In this document: piece by piece, positions 34,311 to 45,270 of the stretch
Numbering within the stretch: the first letter of the stretch is position 1
Layout of the letters: every line of letters starts with the position of its first letter
DNA from: Leptodontidium sp. MPI-SDFR-AT-0119
Lineage: Eukaryota > Ascomycota > Leotiomycetes > Helotiales > Leptodontidiaceae
Assembly: GCA_020726505.1 (NCBI GenBank)
Contig: JAHLEZ010000037.1
Coordinates: 1-64,000, forward strand
DNA length: 64,000 bases
Reading direction: 5' to 3'
Notes under the pieces: generated by a model
What the model was told of the DNA's origin: nothing
Seen by the model: only the letters and a program-made list of their open reading frames with translations
Database searches by the model: none
Position numbers and translations under genes: made by a program

Positions 34311-34738
34311 GAAGTCGTAATTGTCGTGGTAGTAAGGTACCAGCTCCGTACGACGTAGAGGAAGTCGCAATTGTCGTAGTAGTAAGGTACCAGCTTATTC
34401 GTCCAAAGATTTCCTAGTCCGTATGACTTCTTCGCGAAGAAGGAGATCTCGATAAAAGACGTGATGGACGTAGGTTCAGGAGCCGTACTCTCGATACAGC
34501 GGTTCGACTAGTGAGTCTGTACTTCCCCAAAACCCTCGAATATCCTAAGGTATACTTCGCACGAGGCCGATTTCTCCACGAAGGATAAGCGCCAGACTCA
34601 TACGAATTATCTCCTAAAATACCCCTTAGCATAAGTTCGTACGAAGCCGATTTCTCCACGAAGGATAAGCGCCAGATTCGTACGACCTATCTCTTCTAGA
34701 TACCTAGTTAATGTATAGCCATATTGACTATTCATGAA

Positions 34739-34883
34739 TGTCGGGAGACTAGGCTCAGGTAAAGTGGTACAGCTCAAAATGATCATAAAAATGCCTCTTG
34801 AATTGTACGAAGGGAGGGAAGGTTGGCCAGGCCAACCGACCTCCCTTATATGCTCGGTAAGCGAGCACGTGATTGTTCCGACA
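34739..34883. repeat. Right 145-bp LTR of the TRIM-like element
   Basis: Identical to the left LTR and followed by GTATT. Confidence 0.93.
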
Positions 34884-34888
34884 GTATT

Positions 34889-36216
34889 TGAGTCTACTTA
34901 ATATATTACAGGCTTTAAAACGTCGTAGTCAACTTCTACTTGAATGTAATAGGCGTTATAATCTTATTTAACTTTTAATTAGTCCTTTTTATACTTTAAT
35001 AAAGTACTGTTCTTAGTAAAGTTAATTGACTAGCCTTTTTGAGTCATTTCCCGTGAGCTTAATAGGGTCGTTTTTAGCCCCGGAATATAGTTTACCCCTT
35101 AGATAACTACTTCTAGGCTATTATTGCCTTTTATAAGAATATCTCTTATGCTTAATACTAGTAATACGTCGCCGTTAGCGATTATAACCGATTTTCGAAG
35201 AGTAAGCTTATAATTAAGAAGCCATCCCTTATTAGGCGTATAGTGCTTGCTAGCACCGGAGTCTAGAACTTATAAAGATTATAATATAACTACCTCGCTT
35301 ATATACTCAACAAAACCTATTCTAGGCCTAATCGGCCGGAAATAGCTTAAAACAAGCCACATACGTCTGATACAAAGCTCTGACGTCCACAGGTTACAGC
35401 CATGAAATCCAAGGCTTCTGATACACGGCTTTCCTAGGCTAAAACAGTGGTTGTACGAAGCTCCGGGCTCTGCGTCTCAAACTACCGGAAAGCAACTGTA
35501 TTTGGTAAAGACTCGTTTGAGCTCGTTTGAGCTTACATTTACCTAATTTAGTTACCTAAGCGAATACACACGTGATAAGCTAGAGTAGTTATATAGACCT
35601 AGAAATCCCCTTTACAATAGAATCATCATTCACACCATCATTCTCTATTTCACAGAACTAGTCTGTAATTATAGACTGTTCTAAAAGCTTAATTTGCAAT
35701 ATCACGTTTTAATTAGTCGGAATTAGATTCGCTTAAGTCCTCTATTACAGTATTTATAAAAGTACTTATAAGTAGGGCAGGTTCAAATTACACTTTAGGC
35801 TTATTATTTGCCCTTATATACTTATTTAGCGGCGAATTAGTCTTAAATACAGTTATAATAGCCTTATTAGACTCTGTTTGCTGCTCGCCTTTTGACTCCT
35901 TAGCCTTTTTAGCCTTATTAGGCTTATTATTCGGATTTTCCGAATTATTAGGCTTTAGCTCTAGGTATAAGACTTAGTACGTAAACGTTATATGTCCCGT
36001 GATTTTGCATTTATTGTAGTATTTTTTATTATTGCCTCTACCGCCTTTGAATACTTTATTAGTATTAAGGTTAGCGTTAGCCCCTATACGAGTTTCTTCC
36101 GAAATTAAGTCGTTAATTAGACTGTTAATATTAATATTCTTAAGATTACTTGACATTTTCTTGTATTTACGAGACAAAAAGGCGTCAAAAGAGCTCGGCA
36201 AGCCTTTTAATATTAG
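34889..36216 (-). pseudogene. Copia-1 gag-zinc-knuckle and protease region, degraded
   Basis: Minus-strand remnants; the clearest is at 35974-36201 with FLSRKYKKMSSNLKN, ISEETRIGANANL, and a YYNKCKITGH segment, a damaged CCHC zinc knuckle. To the left lies the protease region, interrupted by a patch of different composition (about 35340-35690). Confidence 0.7.
35340..35690. other. Un-RIPed patch inside Copia-1
   Basis: About 350 bp with normal TG and CA frequency, in contrast with the RIP-depleted sequence on both sides. The right end has an inverted repeat (GAACTAGTCT ... AGACTGTTC, 35656-35684). It may be a further small insertion (solo LTR or MITE), but I could not find a clear target duplication. 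Confidence 0.4.
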
Positions 36217-36221
36217 GCTAG

Positions 36222-36439
36222 TATCACGTAGAATACTGAAAGGGTAGAGAAGTGAGAATTAGTGAAGTAGTAGGGAGCATAAGATTAATCGAGAAGTACT
36301 CTGCCCTCTCGTTAAGAGGGGGAAAACTAGTTATATATATATAAAGTAAGTAAGTTTAATTAGTTATAAGTGTGTAAGAAGCGCACTTAGCCGTTTAGTA
36401 GGCTCGCGTAGTAAGTGCCGCTAGCCATGTACCGTAACA
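36222..36439 (-). repeat. Copia-2 3' LTR
   Basis: 218 bp; pairs with 43148-43365. Ends CCGTAACA here and CCGTGACA in the partner. Confidence 0.9.
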
Positions 36440-37780
36440 CACCCCCTAGCTATAAAGCGACCACACTAGGCTAAAAGAAGACAGGAAAACAATATGTAAT
36501 AGTATAAGAGTTTATTTTGTTTATAAATTTTCCTCTAGTAATAATAATAATTACTTTAATAATAATAATAACTATAATAATAATAATAACTATATCTTTT
36601 ATAAGTTAAGCTATGTTCCCTTAGTGTAGTGATTAAGATTAGAGTATCGGGATTTAGCTCGTTAAGTCGGGGTTTAATTAGTTAATTATAAGATCGAATT
36701 TATAAGGGCTAACTATAATAAACAAATCTCTTCCGACGCTAGTACTATTCCGGCTCGTGTCCCCGCTAGCCCCTCTTCCCTTGCCGCCGCCTTTAAGCGC
36801 TCTACCGTAGTTAATATACTCGCGGACATTTAAGAATATACTTTAAATAATATTTTAAGTTAAATCCCCCCCCTTTTCTCTTCCTTAGGAATTCCTTCCC
36901 CTTAAAGTTAAAGTTTACTTACTCCTTTTACAGGTTAAGTTCCTCCTTCGCCGAAGGCTAAAGAGAGCCCTCTACGGCCCTTATTACGCTCTCCTCCCTT
37001 ACTAGCTTTACTAGCTCCTTTAGTAAGGCCGCCGAGACTAAAAAGAAGAAGTCGGTTCTTATTATTAGTACGCGCCGCGCAGTACTTTATTAATATTACA
37101 CTTGTTTAGCCCTTAGTAATAAGAAGGGCAAAGATAGTTCGTTACTTAACGTTTGCCGGGAAAATATTACTAGGCGTAATACTTAGTACTTTTAGTACTC
37201 TTTCAGGCATAAATATATCCTTTACTTTATTAAAGTAACTCCCTTTATTACTCGTCTTATTAAAGCAATTAAGGCTAACGAGCCTTAAAGCGTAAGTGAT
37301 TATAGGAACCCTTTTATTAAGCTTATTAACCTTAGAAGTTTCTTAACTAATATTAAGCTACTCTCTAGATAACTCTAGAGTTAGAGGAGGACAGGCGCTT
37401 ATAAGCGGTAGTAATATACTTCCGGGGCTTAAGAACCCCTATATAACTAAGTTACCCCTTATATTTGCGAGCTTACGTTACGTTACACTGTTTTTGTGTG
37501 AGGCAAGGCTTAAGAACCCTTAAATAATTAAGTTACCTTTTATACTTACTTTTATAAGTTTAGATTCTTAGAAATAGCCTTAATAGTAGTAAAGGGCGGA
37601 TTTTAAGGGCTAGCCACCTTAATAATACCACTTTAATAAAGGAAACTTAAAGTAAGTATTATAACTCTTATAATATACTCGAAATAAGTAACAAAAATAT
37701 AAGAAACAAAGGAAATATATAATTTAAAGGAATATAAGTTAAATTAAAAGGAAGATTTATAAAGAGAAGATTAAAAAAGC
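36440..37780 (+). pseudogene. Opposite-strand accessory region of Copia-2: tRNA-like sequence and Cys-rich ORF
   Basis: Between the 3' LTR and the pol C-terminus the plus strand carries, in order, an AAT-repeat tract (36539-36590), a tRNA-like segment (A-box-like TAGTGTAGTGATTAAG at 36622 and B-box-like GGGGTTTAATT at 36669), and a degraded ORF. The clearest part of the ORF, 37036-37420, reads ETKKKKSVLIISTRRA, TCLALSNKKGKDSSLLNVCREN, then an RHKY.. and FIKVTPFITRLIKAIKANEP segment. Stops and Tyr codons fall where Arg/Gln and Cys stand in the sister copy or would be expected before RIP. Looks like a Cys-rich, possibly zinc-binding protein of unknown role. The sister copy in Copia-3 aligns throughout. 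Confidence 0.6.
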
Positions 37781-40700
37781 TATATAGTAGTAAATATTTA
37801 CGCTCTAACGTCCTTAAAGTTTAAAAGAGCTTAGAAATAATCGAATTATTAACGAGTAAAGTTCTTAGTAAGTCTATTAGCTAGTATCTTTATTATAAAT
37901 AAATAAGTAATCTCAAAAGTACCCTTAAAGTACTTTTAACGAAGCTATATATTCTAAATATTAACGTAACGTAACTTTATTATAATTCACTCGCCTTTAC
38001 TAATAATTAATCGAATTGTTTACTTATTATTATAATAGATTTTCTAAACTTTTCCTAAGTTAAGAAGAATCTCTATAAATAGCCTTTTAAGCGCTATTAT
38101 TACTTTAACAGTTCTTTCGACTCCTAGTAACTTTGCTTTAGTAATTAAAGTAATAACTGTGGCTTATAAACTAGCTTTCTAATTAAAAACACCTCTAAAG
38201 AGAGTAGCAGTAAAGCCTTAAGATAATCGTCGAGTCTCGGCATTGTCAGCAAAAGAGGTATTTAAGGTAATAAATAACTGAATTTCTTGTTAGTCTATTA
38301 AGTATTAAATCACTAAGTATCGGGTGCTCTAGAGGTATTTAATAGTTTAATTTACAGCCTTAATATACTCTTCACTTAGATTTATTAAAAAATAAGACAA
38401 TCGCGAGGCTACGTATATAATATTAAGTCTAATAAGAATTGCCGGGTAAAGTACTAATCCGACTTTTTCTTAGTACTCCTTTACTCGACTAAAGGGAGTA
38501 ATGCCTTTATATTTAGTGAACTCGACTCCTAGAAGTAATATACTCCTTGGCAAGGATGTCGTTAAGCCGAATTTATTAGCGATTTTCTCGATATATATGT
38601 CGTAAGTAAAAGAGATCGTTCTTTGTGCTTGATTCCTAATAATCTTAACTCTAAAAAACTAGTCTACTATCTTTATCTCGCAAAGCTTATATACTTAATA
38701 AATTCTAGTAATTACAGCTTTAGCTAAGGTGAAATTGTTCTTATAGTAAAAGACTAAAATGTCGTTTATAAAGAATAATACAAATATCTTTCTCTTTTAA
38801 TCGAAAAACATATAAGGTTTTTCCTTACTTACGATTAAATAAAGCTATATAAGAGTCTTAGTAAACTCCTTATATTATAAAGAAGGAGAGTTTCTTATGC
38901 CGTATAGTGCTCGATTAACCTTAACGTATAGGCTATAAGAGTAATAGCCGTTTAGTAGCTAGTATAAGATTAGTAACGAATCTTTACTCTAAACTGTATT
39001 AATAAATACGTTAATAACGTCGAATTACCGTATTTCTAAGTTAAAATACGCGGTTAAAGTTATAGCTAATTAGAAACTCTTTAATACGAGGGTTGCGGCG
39101 TACGTTAAGAACACAATAGCCTTGTCTTAAAGATCGCCTCGTACGACTAGCCTTAATCGGCATCGAGAAATATAATTATTTAGAGCCTCTTTATAAGTAA
39201 AAACCCACATTAACGGCATAAGCTTTATTAATTTAGCTTTAGTTTCTTTCACGACTCTCTAATAGTCTCTAGATTCTAGGTTTTTGATTTTAAGCTTTAC
39301 GTCGGCCTTAAACTACTCTTTAAATTAATAATTTGTTAAATCCTTCTAGGACCTTAGCTCTTTTAGAGTGTCTTTCTAATAAACTCGAGGTAACTCTATT
39401 TTTAAAGTGCTTAAGCCAAAGTCTAGCACTAAAATCTTCTTTGCTTCCTTTAATTTAAGAAGAATTACTATAAGGATTACATTATATAACGTAGTAAGTT
39501 CTTTACCCCCTTAATCTTTAAATAAATAAAGAGTTATAAAAGAGGTATTGAAATACTTAGGGATTACTTAATTAGAATTAATCATTTCCGCGCTTTATAC
39601 TATCTTTATAGAGCTTATAGTTACAAGAATTAATAAATTAACTCTAACGACTTAATTATTCTTGTGTTAATTATACGCTCCTTTTCGTAGCAGTTTACTT
39701 ACTCTTAAGGAAGCTCTAGCGATTCGATTACTCTTACGTTAGGGCTATACTCCCTTTAGTTTTGACTAGCGCTTTTTCTTAATTAAAGAGGCCTTTTTAA
39801 TTTTAATTCGCTTAGTTAGTTTATTTTTACTTAATTTTACAAGAGAGGCTTTATTTACGGCGAGTACTATTAACTTACTTATATATACGGGGGCGTTATT
39901 TATTACTTAAGTAAAGGTTTCTTTTATTATAATAAGGGGAATATATGTCGGAATTATTACTTATAAATAAGTACGATTCTTCGACATAATAACTACAAGT
40001 ATACTAGCGCTCTCTTTAAGCGGAAGTATACTCACACGGGGTAGTTTATTTGTAATTAAGTCCGTAAGAGGTATTTAAAAGACACTAGAGCTTTAAACTA
40101 AAAGTAATGTACTCTCTAGAGACTAAAGTCTAAGATTTCTTTAAGTTTGCGGTAAATTTACTTTCTTTATTACCCCCGAGTTTAAGAGGCTAAGAGCACC
40201 GCTCGGCTCTTCGAGAGCTTTAGTTTTTATTAAGTCTATATTAAATAGTCCGATTTCCTCGAGGATTAAATTAACGTCTTAAATCTCGTCTTCTTTAATA
40301 GCTTTTACTATGTCTTTGGCTTTAAAAACGAGCTAACCGGCCTGTTTCTTGTGCTTGGCTAAGTTAAAGAAGACGTTCTTATTAAAGGTTATATTCTATG
40401 AAATAATAACTTAGTATAAAATTAGTACTTAAATCTTATATATATTACTAGTAACGTAACTAACAAAATAACTAATATAAGCTCTAAGGAATACCTTAAA
40501 TACTCGTTTATTACTTCTTGCTTCCTGATCCTTAATTAGAGAGTAAGCTCGCGATCCGTAGGCGTATATTTTATTTTAGTCTAACTAAAGGTCTATAGTT
40601 AATTTCTTAATTATAATTAGGTCGTAAAAGCGGAAATAACCGCGAAACTAAGTATTAAGAGTCTTATTAAGCGATTTTTAGCCTCGACTCTCTAGTAGGC

Positions 40701-43100
40701 TTATATTATATAAAAACGCTACCGCTTAAGTAACTTCTAGTTAAAGAGCTTCTAGGAGGCTTGTAGTTACTTATATTATAATTGACTTTTTAATGATTTC
40801 CTTTCTAGCGCGCTCTAAAAGACTATTTAGTTCGTGAATATAAGTCGGACTTAACTTAATTTAAATGCCTTATTATTAAGTCTACTTTTAGTATCTTAAT
40901 ATACCTTAATAAAGGATTACTGCTTTTTTATTGTCGTGTTTTAAAATATAAATATAAAGGTTATACTTTCGTTTAATTTAATTGTCAATAAATTATAAGA
41001 TTTTTAATATTATTATTAATAATTTATTTAAAATCGGGAAAATAAGGATTTTTTTACTATACTTGTCTTTAATAACGAGCAACTAATTAGAGCCGTCGTA
41101 ACTGGGGTCGTAGTCGAAAAGGTCTTACGTAAGTCTTTAAAATAATCGTAGAGATACGTTCTCTAAGGGCCTTCGAGAATTAATATTTATAACTCGAGCT
41201 ATAGAGTAATACTCGCACTTAGCTCTACTTATTCCCTTAATTTTGACGTTCTTAATATTCTCTACTAATATACAAAGAGCTTTAAGGCCAAGGTGCCTTA
41301 CTCTTATATATTATACTTCTTCTAAATCTGTACGTGGCTTAAGGTAATCTCTCGATCTCTTAAAAGGTCTTAGTGTACGCGTAAGGGTGGAATATAATAG
41401 TGTGTTAGTATTACTTAACAAAACAGACGGAATAAAGTAGTTTAAAGTGTTCTTTTAAAGAAAACTAGTTAATACTTCTGAACTAAAGTGCGTATAATAC
41501 TATTATTAGTAGGCTCCTTAAGACGTAAAGTTACGTTAAAACTATTGATTTATAAGCTTATATTTAAGAGCCTTGCTTCTAAGATAATATTAATATAAAA
41601 ACCTTTAATAATTACTATATTAATAAGCTCTAAATCGATTATACTTTTTAGAGTAATAAGCGCGTTTTTTAAAAGACGACGACCTTTATTAATAACGAGT
41701 AAGTTAAATATACTAGCTTCTATTATATTTTTATAACTTAAAGGAATAAAGGAGCTTAGGACTAATAGAGACTTCTTATTAACTATATATATAACACTAT
41801 AGTTATCGAGAAGAGTACTTTAGTAAAGTAAATGTCGGCCGTTACTAAGCGCGAATATATTAAGGGTTTAAAGAGCCAAAGGGTTTATAGTAACGCATGT
41901 GATCTTTAAAATAAGTCTATTAAAGGTTTTGGGGATCTTAGCTCTTACCTTACTTAGCTCTTTAACTAAAACGGTCTTACGTAGAGTATTTTACTCCGGT
42001 TTGTTTACTTCTTTTTAAATAAGCTCGGCTTAATTAGGAGTCACTTAGTACTTTCTAGTAGTTTAATTATAAAGTGCGGCCTTAAGACAGTTATAAGTAG
42101 TTAGGTTTTAATAGTATTTAGAATTTAGATCTAAGAAAGCGATTATATAAGAGCACTTATAGTACTCTTTATTTCGTCTACTATTAAAGGTTATAAAAAT
42201 GCCGTTTCCGAGGTAATAGCCGTGTTTTTTAGTAGACTTTGCGTCTTTTATAACTCGCTAAAACTATAATTTATAGTATAACAAGGAGTGTTTCGGTTCC
42301 TTGACTTCCGTTTAGCTTCTAAGTACTTAGTCCTTTATAATAAGCTTATCTTTGCAGTTCTTAGCGAAAACAAGGTCTTATTTAGCTCCGACGGCGTTTA
42401 AGAACCTTTTTATAATAAGGGGTCCTAAAATAAGCTTAGAACCGGCTAATTTGCACTCGTAGTAAGACAAGAACTAGTTTCGGCACTAAGTTATAATATT
42501 AATACGACCGTCGTAAGCTTATTATATTAAGAGAGAATAAGTTAATTTAATATCGCGTAAATTAGTGGCCTTAAAGGGGGCGTAGTACTAGCGAAGCTCT
42601 TGTACAATCTTCTAAATAGTGTAAGTACGCTCGTTAACTTAAGTCAAGGAAATAATCTCAAAGAGTGAGGGGTTAATATAGTTAATAACTCAAGTGTAGA
42701 GTTAATTATATTTAATAACTACGTTACTTTAGTCGCTTTTCTCGATAATAAAGACCTTAAAGGCTTTATTATATTTAGATTCGATTACGGAAAAGAGTAT
42801 TATTAGTGCGCCGTTTAATTGTTTTATATTTTTCTTTTAAAGAAACTTGGTCTTTATATTAAAAACTAATAGATTTGTTATAGGAAACGGAACATCGGGT
42901 TTATTAGAGTCAACGAGCGGCTAAAGGCCTCTATTATACGCTTAAGCTTGAAATTCGGTATTAAATTTAGTTTAGCCCTTCCGGTCCTTAATACGGTCGC
43001 TCCTAGAGTCGGCTATAGTTAATTTCCTAGAAATAAAGCGTAAGTAAAGACGTGCGGTAATTATTAAAGAGAGTAAAGAAGAAGAGATAAAGTAATATTT
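37781..43100 (-). pseudogene. Copia-2 gag-pol, heavily RIP-mutated
   Basis: Minus strand. RT is recognisable near 38750-38910 from YGIRNSPSL, stop, YKEFTKTLI and FFINDILVFYY, the damaged YVDD region; the stop replaces the Trp normally before YKEF. The pol C-terminus near 37850-37900 reads IIANRLTKNFTR, the degraded MIADGLTK motif of Copia. Gag lies at the right end. Confidence 0.85.
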
Positions 43101-43147
43101 TACTAAGTATAAATTGTCGGGGCTCTAAGAGTTATGTAGCTCTTAAT

Positions 43148-43365
43148 TATTACGTAAAATACTAAAAGGGTAAAGAAGTGAGAATTAGTGAAGTAGTGGG
43201 GAGTATAAGATTAATTGAGAAGTGCTCTGCCCTCTCGTTAAGAGGGGGAAAACTAGTTATATATATATAAAGTAAGTAGGTTTAATTAGTTGTGGGTGTG
43301 CAGGAAGCGCACCTGGCCGTTTAGTGGGCTCGCGTAGTAGGTGCCGCTAGCCATGTACCGTGACA
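43148..43365 (-). repeat. Copia-2 5' LTR
   Basis: 218 bp; pairs with 36222-36439 and is closely similar to both LTRs of Copia-3. Followed by the GCTAG duplication. Confidence 0.9.
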
Positions 43366-43370
43366 GCTAG

Positions 43371-43965
43371 CTATTACGGGCTTAAGAATCTTATAATCTA
43401 GTTATTTTAAGTATATGGCGCTCGATTAGATTACGCTAGTATATTCGTTTATACTCTTATAAGAGCTGTAATTAGAATCGACAATTTAATTTATATAGCG
43501 ACTTACTAGTTCAAGTATTAATTAGCCGAAGGTAGCTTAAATAGCGTTCTATAACTTCTTAGCCGTAATTTTGTCTTTAAATCGCTCTTGATTTTCCAGC
43601 GATATTATTAACTTTAGCGCCCCTAGCGTTTTTTAGCTCTAAGTCTTAAAGTAATCTAGCTTTTTATAGTATTTTATAACTAGCTCTTGAGAGTAGGGGG
43701 CTAATACGGCTCTACCTCCTTTGGTACCCCTAGCGTAATATAAGGATTAGTCCAGAGGCGAAGCTTTGCCGGAAATATAGGGCATATAGCTATTAATTTC
43801 TAAGAATAGACTAGCGGGATTTATCTACTTAATATAGTTAGATTTCCTTATTAGTTTCTCTCCCTTAAAGGCAGTAGCGGCCATTTTAAGCTTATCTTAA
43901 TTGAGTTTAGCTTTGATTCTTCTAGGCAAATATCACTTATAGTGATTTATTAGACTATTTTAGTC
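43371..43965 (-). pseudogene. Copia-1 gag, 5' part
   Basis: Minus-strand frame with KLKMAATAFKGEKL, ASLFLEINSYMPYISGKASP, YYARGTKGGRAVLAPYS and LENQERFKDKITAKKLYNAI, typical Copia gag. It is cut at its left end by the Copia-2 insertion (GCTAG duplication). Confidence 0.8.
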
Positions 43966-44698
43966 TTAGACTTTATTTAAGTCTTTATAACCTCACGTTG
44001 AGGCTCCCTCTTTGATTTAGTATGCCCTAAATCGATATAAAATCGATATATTAAGGTAAAAAGTCTTATTAAGGACTTATATATTACCTTACTAAGGGGT
44101 TCGTTTAATTAGTATTATAATAGGGTTCCCAGCGGTCTGCTTAGGCTCTTATTATAATAACTAGCGCCACTACTAGCTTAGTTTCTCTCATAGGAGGTAA
44201 ATAGGCTTAACTAACTGTAACCCTCTCCGAGGATAGCTTCTTATATAACTAGAAAAGCTTAAAACTACTATAATTTGTGCTAGACTAGTAACGATCTAGA
44301 CAGTCACTCCCTAATATAGACACGCTAGCACGTTACTAATAGCCACTACTAGCGCCGTAAAAGGTATAGGCACTTAGGAATAAGAGATATTATTATAAGA
44401 CTTAGAATCGCAATTTAAGTAGTTACGCACGCTTATAACGTCTAGGGACTACTAGGTTATAATTTCCCTAGGGTTTAGTCTTAGGGTCAAAGGCCTCGGG
44501 TCCGTAATACGTCCTAATCGGGTTAGTAAGGGCTCAAAGGGGACTAGCTTACTTTAATTAAGAGAAACTAGTATGGCTTTCTCGACAAGCGTTTGAACGG
44601 AAGTAGCGATAATACTAGTCCGAGTCTAGTTAGTAGTCTCAATCGGGAAAAGCGTGTCAGTAACTGATATAATAGGCCACTTTAGCGAATTGCTACTA
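43966..44698 (-). other. Copia-1 5' leader / gag N-terminal region
   Basis: Between the 5' LTR and the recognisable gag. No clear motif; presumably leader and N-terminal gag. Confidence 0.4.
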
Positions 44699-44987
44699 TG
44701 TGAAAATAAGTAAGCCAATTAGAAGAGAGGAAGCGCAGTAGGTGAACACGTGATTAGAGACAAAGTAGATTACTTACTTAAGAGAAGAGCTATAAAGGCT
44801 CTTCGGTAATTATATACACAATAATAGCTTCTCTAGAAGCTTTAATAACTACGTAATCGACTTCTCTAGAAGATTCGATTACGTAATCGAATACAAGAGT
44901 AATTTCCGAGCCACGTAAGCAGTAGAGATTACTTCGGCTGTTCTCTAGCGTAGAATCGGCACGAGTTACCGAAGTCAAAATCTAACA
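44699..44987 (-). repeat. Copia-1 5' LTR
   Basis: 289 bp, same ends as its partner at 29662, followed by CAATA. On the minus strand the sequence just inside the LTR begins TAGTAGCAATTCG, a candidate primer-binding site (RIP-altered TGGTAGCA would be expected for many fungal Copia elements; inference). Confidence 0.9.
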
Positions 44988-45077
44988 CAATACGAGGCTT
45001 TATCTTTAAGTAAAGGTGTGACGCTTACTCTAGAAAAATAGTAACTACGTGTGATAATCGCCTTACGTATTAATATA

Positions 45078-45266
45078 TCCCCTTAGCTGCCACCAGAAAC
45101 ACCCTCCTGAAAGCCCTGTAAGGCTCCCTGTAACGAGCCCCTAAGACGCGAGAAATAGTGCGTTTTTCGGGCTATGTGCGCTATTCAATCACTAATGATC
45201 CCGCTATACCTTTTTAGGCTTAGCGGCACGTGAGCTGTAGAAGGGTGCTTATTGCAGCTAAGGGGA
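45078..45266. mobile_element. 189-bp TA-target MITE
   Basis: Ends are exact inverted repeats TCCCCTTAGCTGC / GCAGCTAAGGGGA, with weaker similarity continuing inward (ACACCCTCCT versus CACCCTTCT). TA flanks both sides (45076-45077 and 45267-45268). The interior is non-coding and not RIP-mutated. Tc1/mariner-type origin is suggested by the TA target (inference). It lies between Copia-1 and the Gypsy LTR. Confidence 0.75.
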
Positions 45267-45270
45267 TAGT

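Larger units (their letters stand above)
33199..34883. mobile_element. 1.7-kb non-autonomous LTR element (TRIM-like), not RIP-mutated
   Basis: Two 145-bp direct terminal repeats (33199-33343 and 34739-34883) are identical base for base, begin TGTCGGGAGACT and end TTCCGACA. GTATT flanks both sides (33194-33198 and 34884-34888). The internal 1.4 kb has no pol motifs; it is built largely of tandem repeats of 23 bp and 77-78 bp with many CGTACG/CGTACGA motifs. This matches a terminal-repeat retrotransposon in miniature, presumably moved by another element's enzymes (inference). The strand is undetermined: neither a clear PBS nor a clear polypurine tract stands out. Identical LTRs and lack of RIP inside a RIP-ravaged Copia point to a very recent insertion. 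Confidence 0.88.
36222..43365 (-). mobile_element. Copia-2: Ty1/Copia element inserted in the gag of Copia-1
   Basis: 7.1 kb with 218-bp LTRs (36222-36439 and 43148-43365) flanked by GCTAG (36217-36221 and 43366-43370). The first base pair of the left LTR reads TA where TG is expected, consistent with RIP; the far end is CCGTGACA. On the minus strand a GGGGGTG purine tract abuts the left (3') LTR. Pol is minus-strand and full of stops. About 1.3 kb between the end of pol and the 3' LTR carries an opposite-strand ORF. Same family as Copia-3. Confidence 0.92.
29662..44987 (-). mobile_element. Copia-1: Ty1/Copia LTR retrotransposon, RIP-mutated, with two nested insertions
   Basis: Bounded by 289-bp LTRs (29662-29950 and 44699-44987) and flanked by CAATA on both sides (29657-29661 and 44988-44992). 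The coding strand is minus, so the right LTR is 5' and the left LTR is 3'. A purine tract AAGAGGGCG (minus) abuts the 3' LTR. Along the minus strand the order is gag, zinc-knuckle remnant, protease region, integrase, RT, RNase H, which is the Copia order. Interrupted by Copia-2 (36222-43365) and by the small LTR element (33199-34883); without them it is about 6.5 kb. Not capable of autonomous movement because of multiple stops. Confidence 0.92.

Noticed and set aside
33624..34358. Long plus-strand ORFs (up to 244 codons) over the tandem repeats of the TRIM-like element
   Set aside because: Open in three frames because the repeat lacks stops. The 77/78-bp alternation shifts frame, and the composition is not protein-like.
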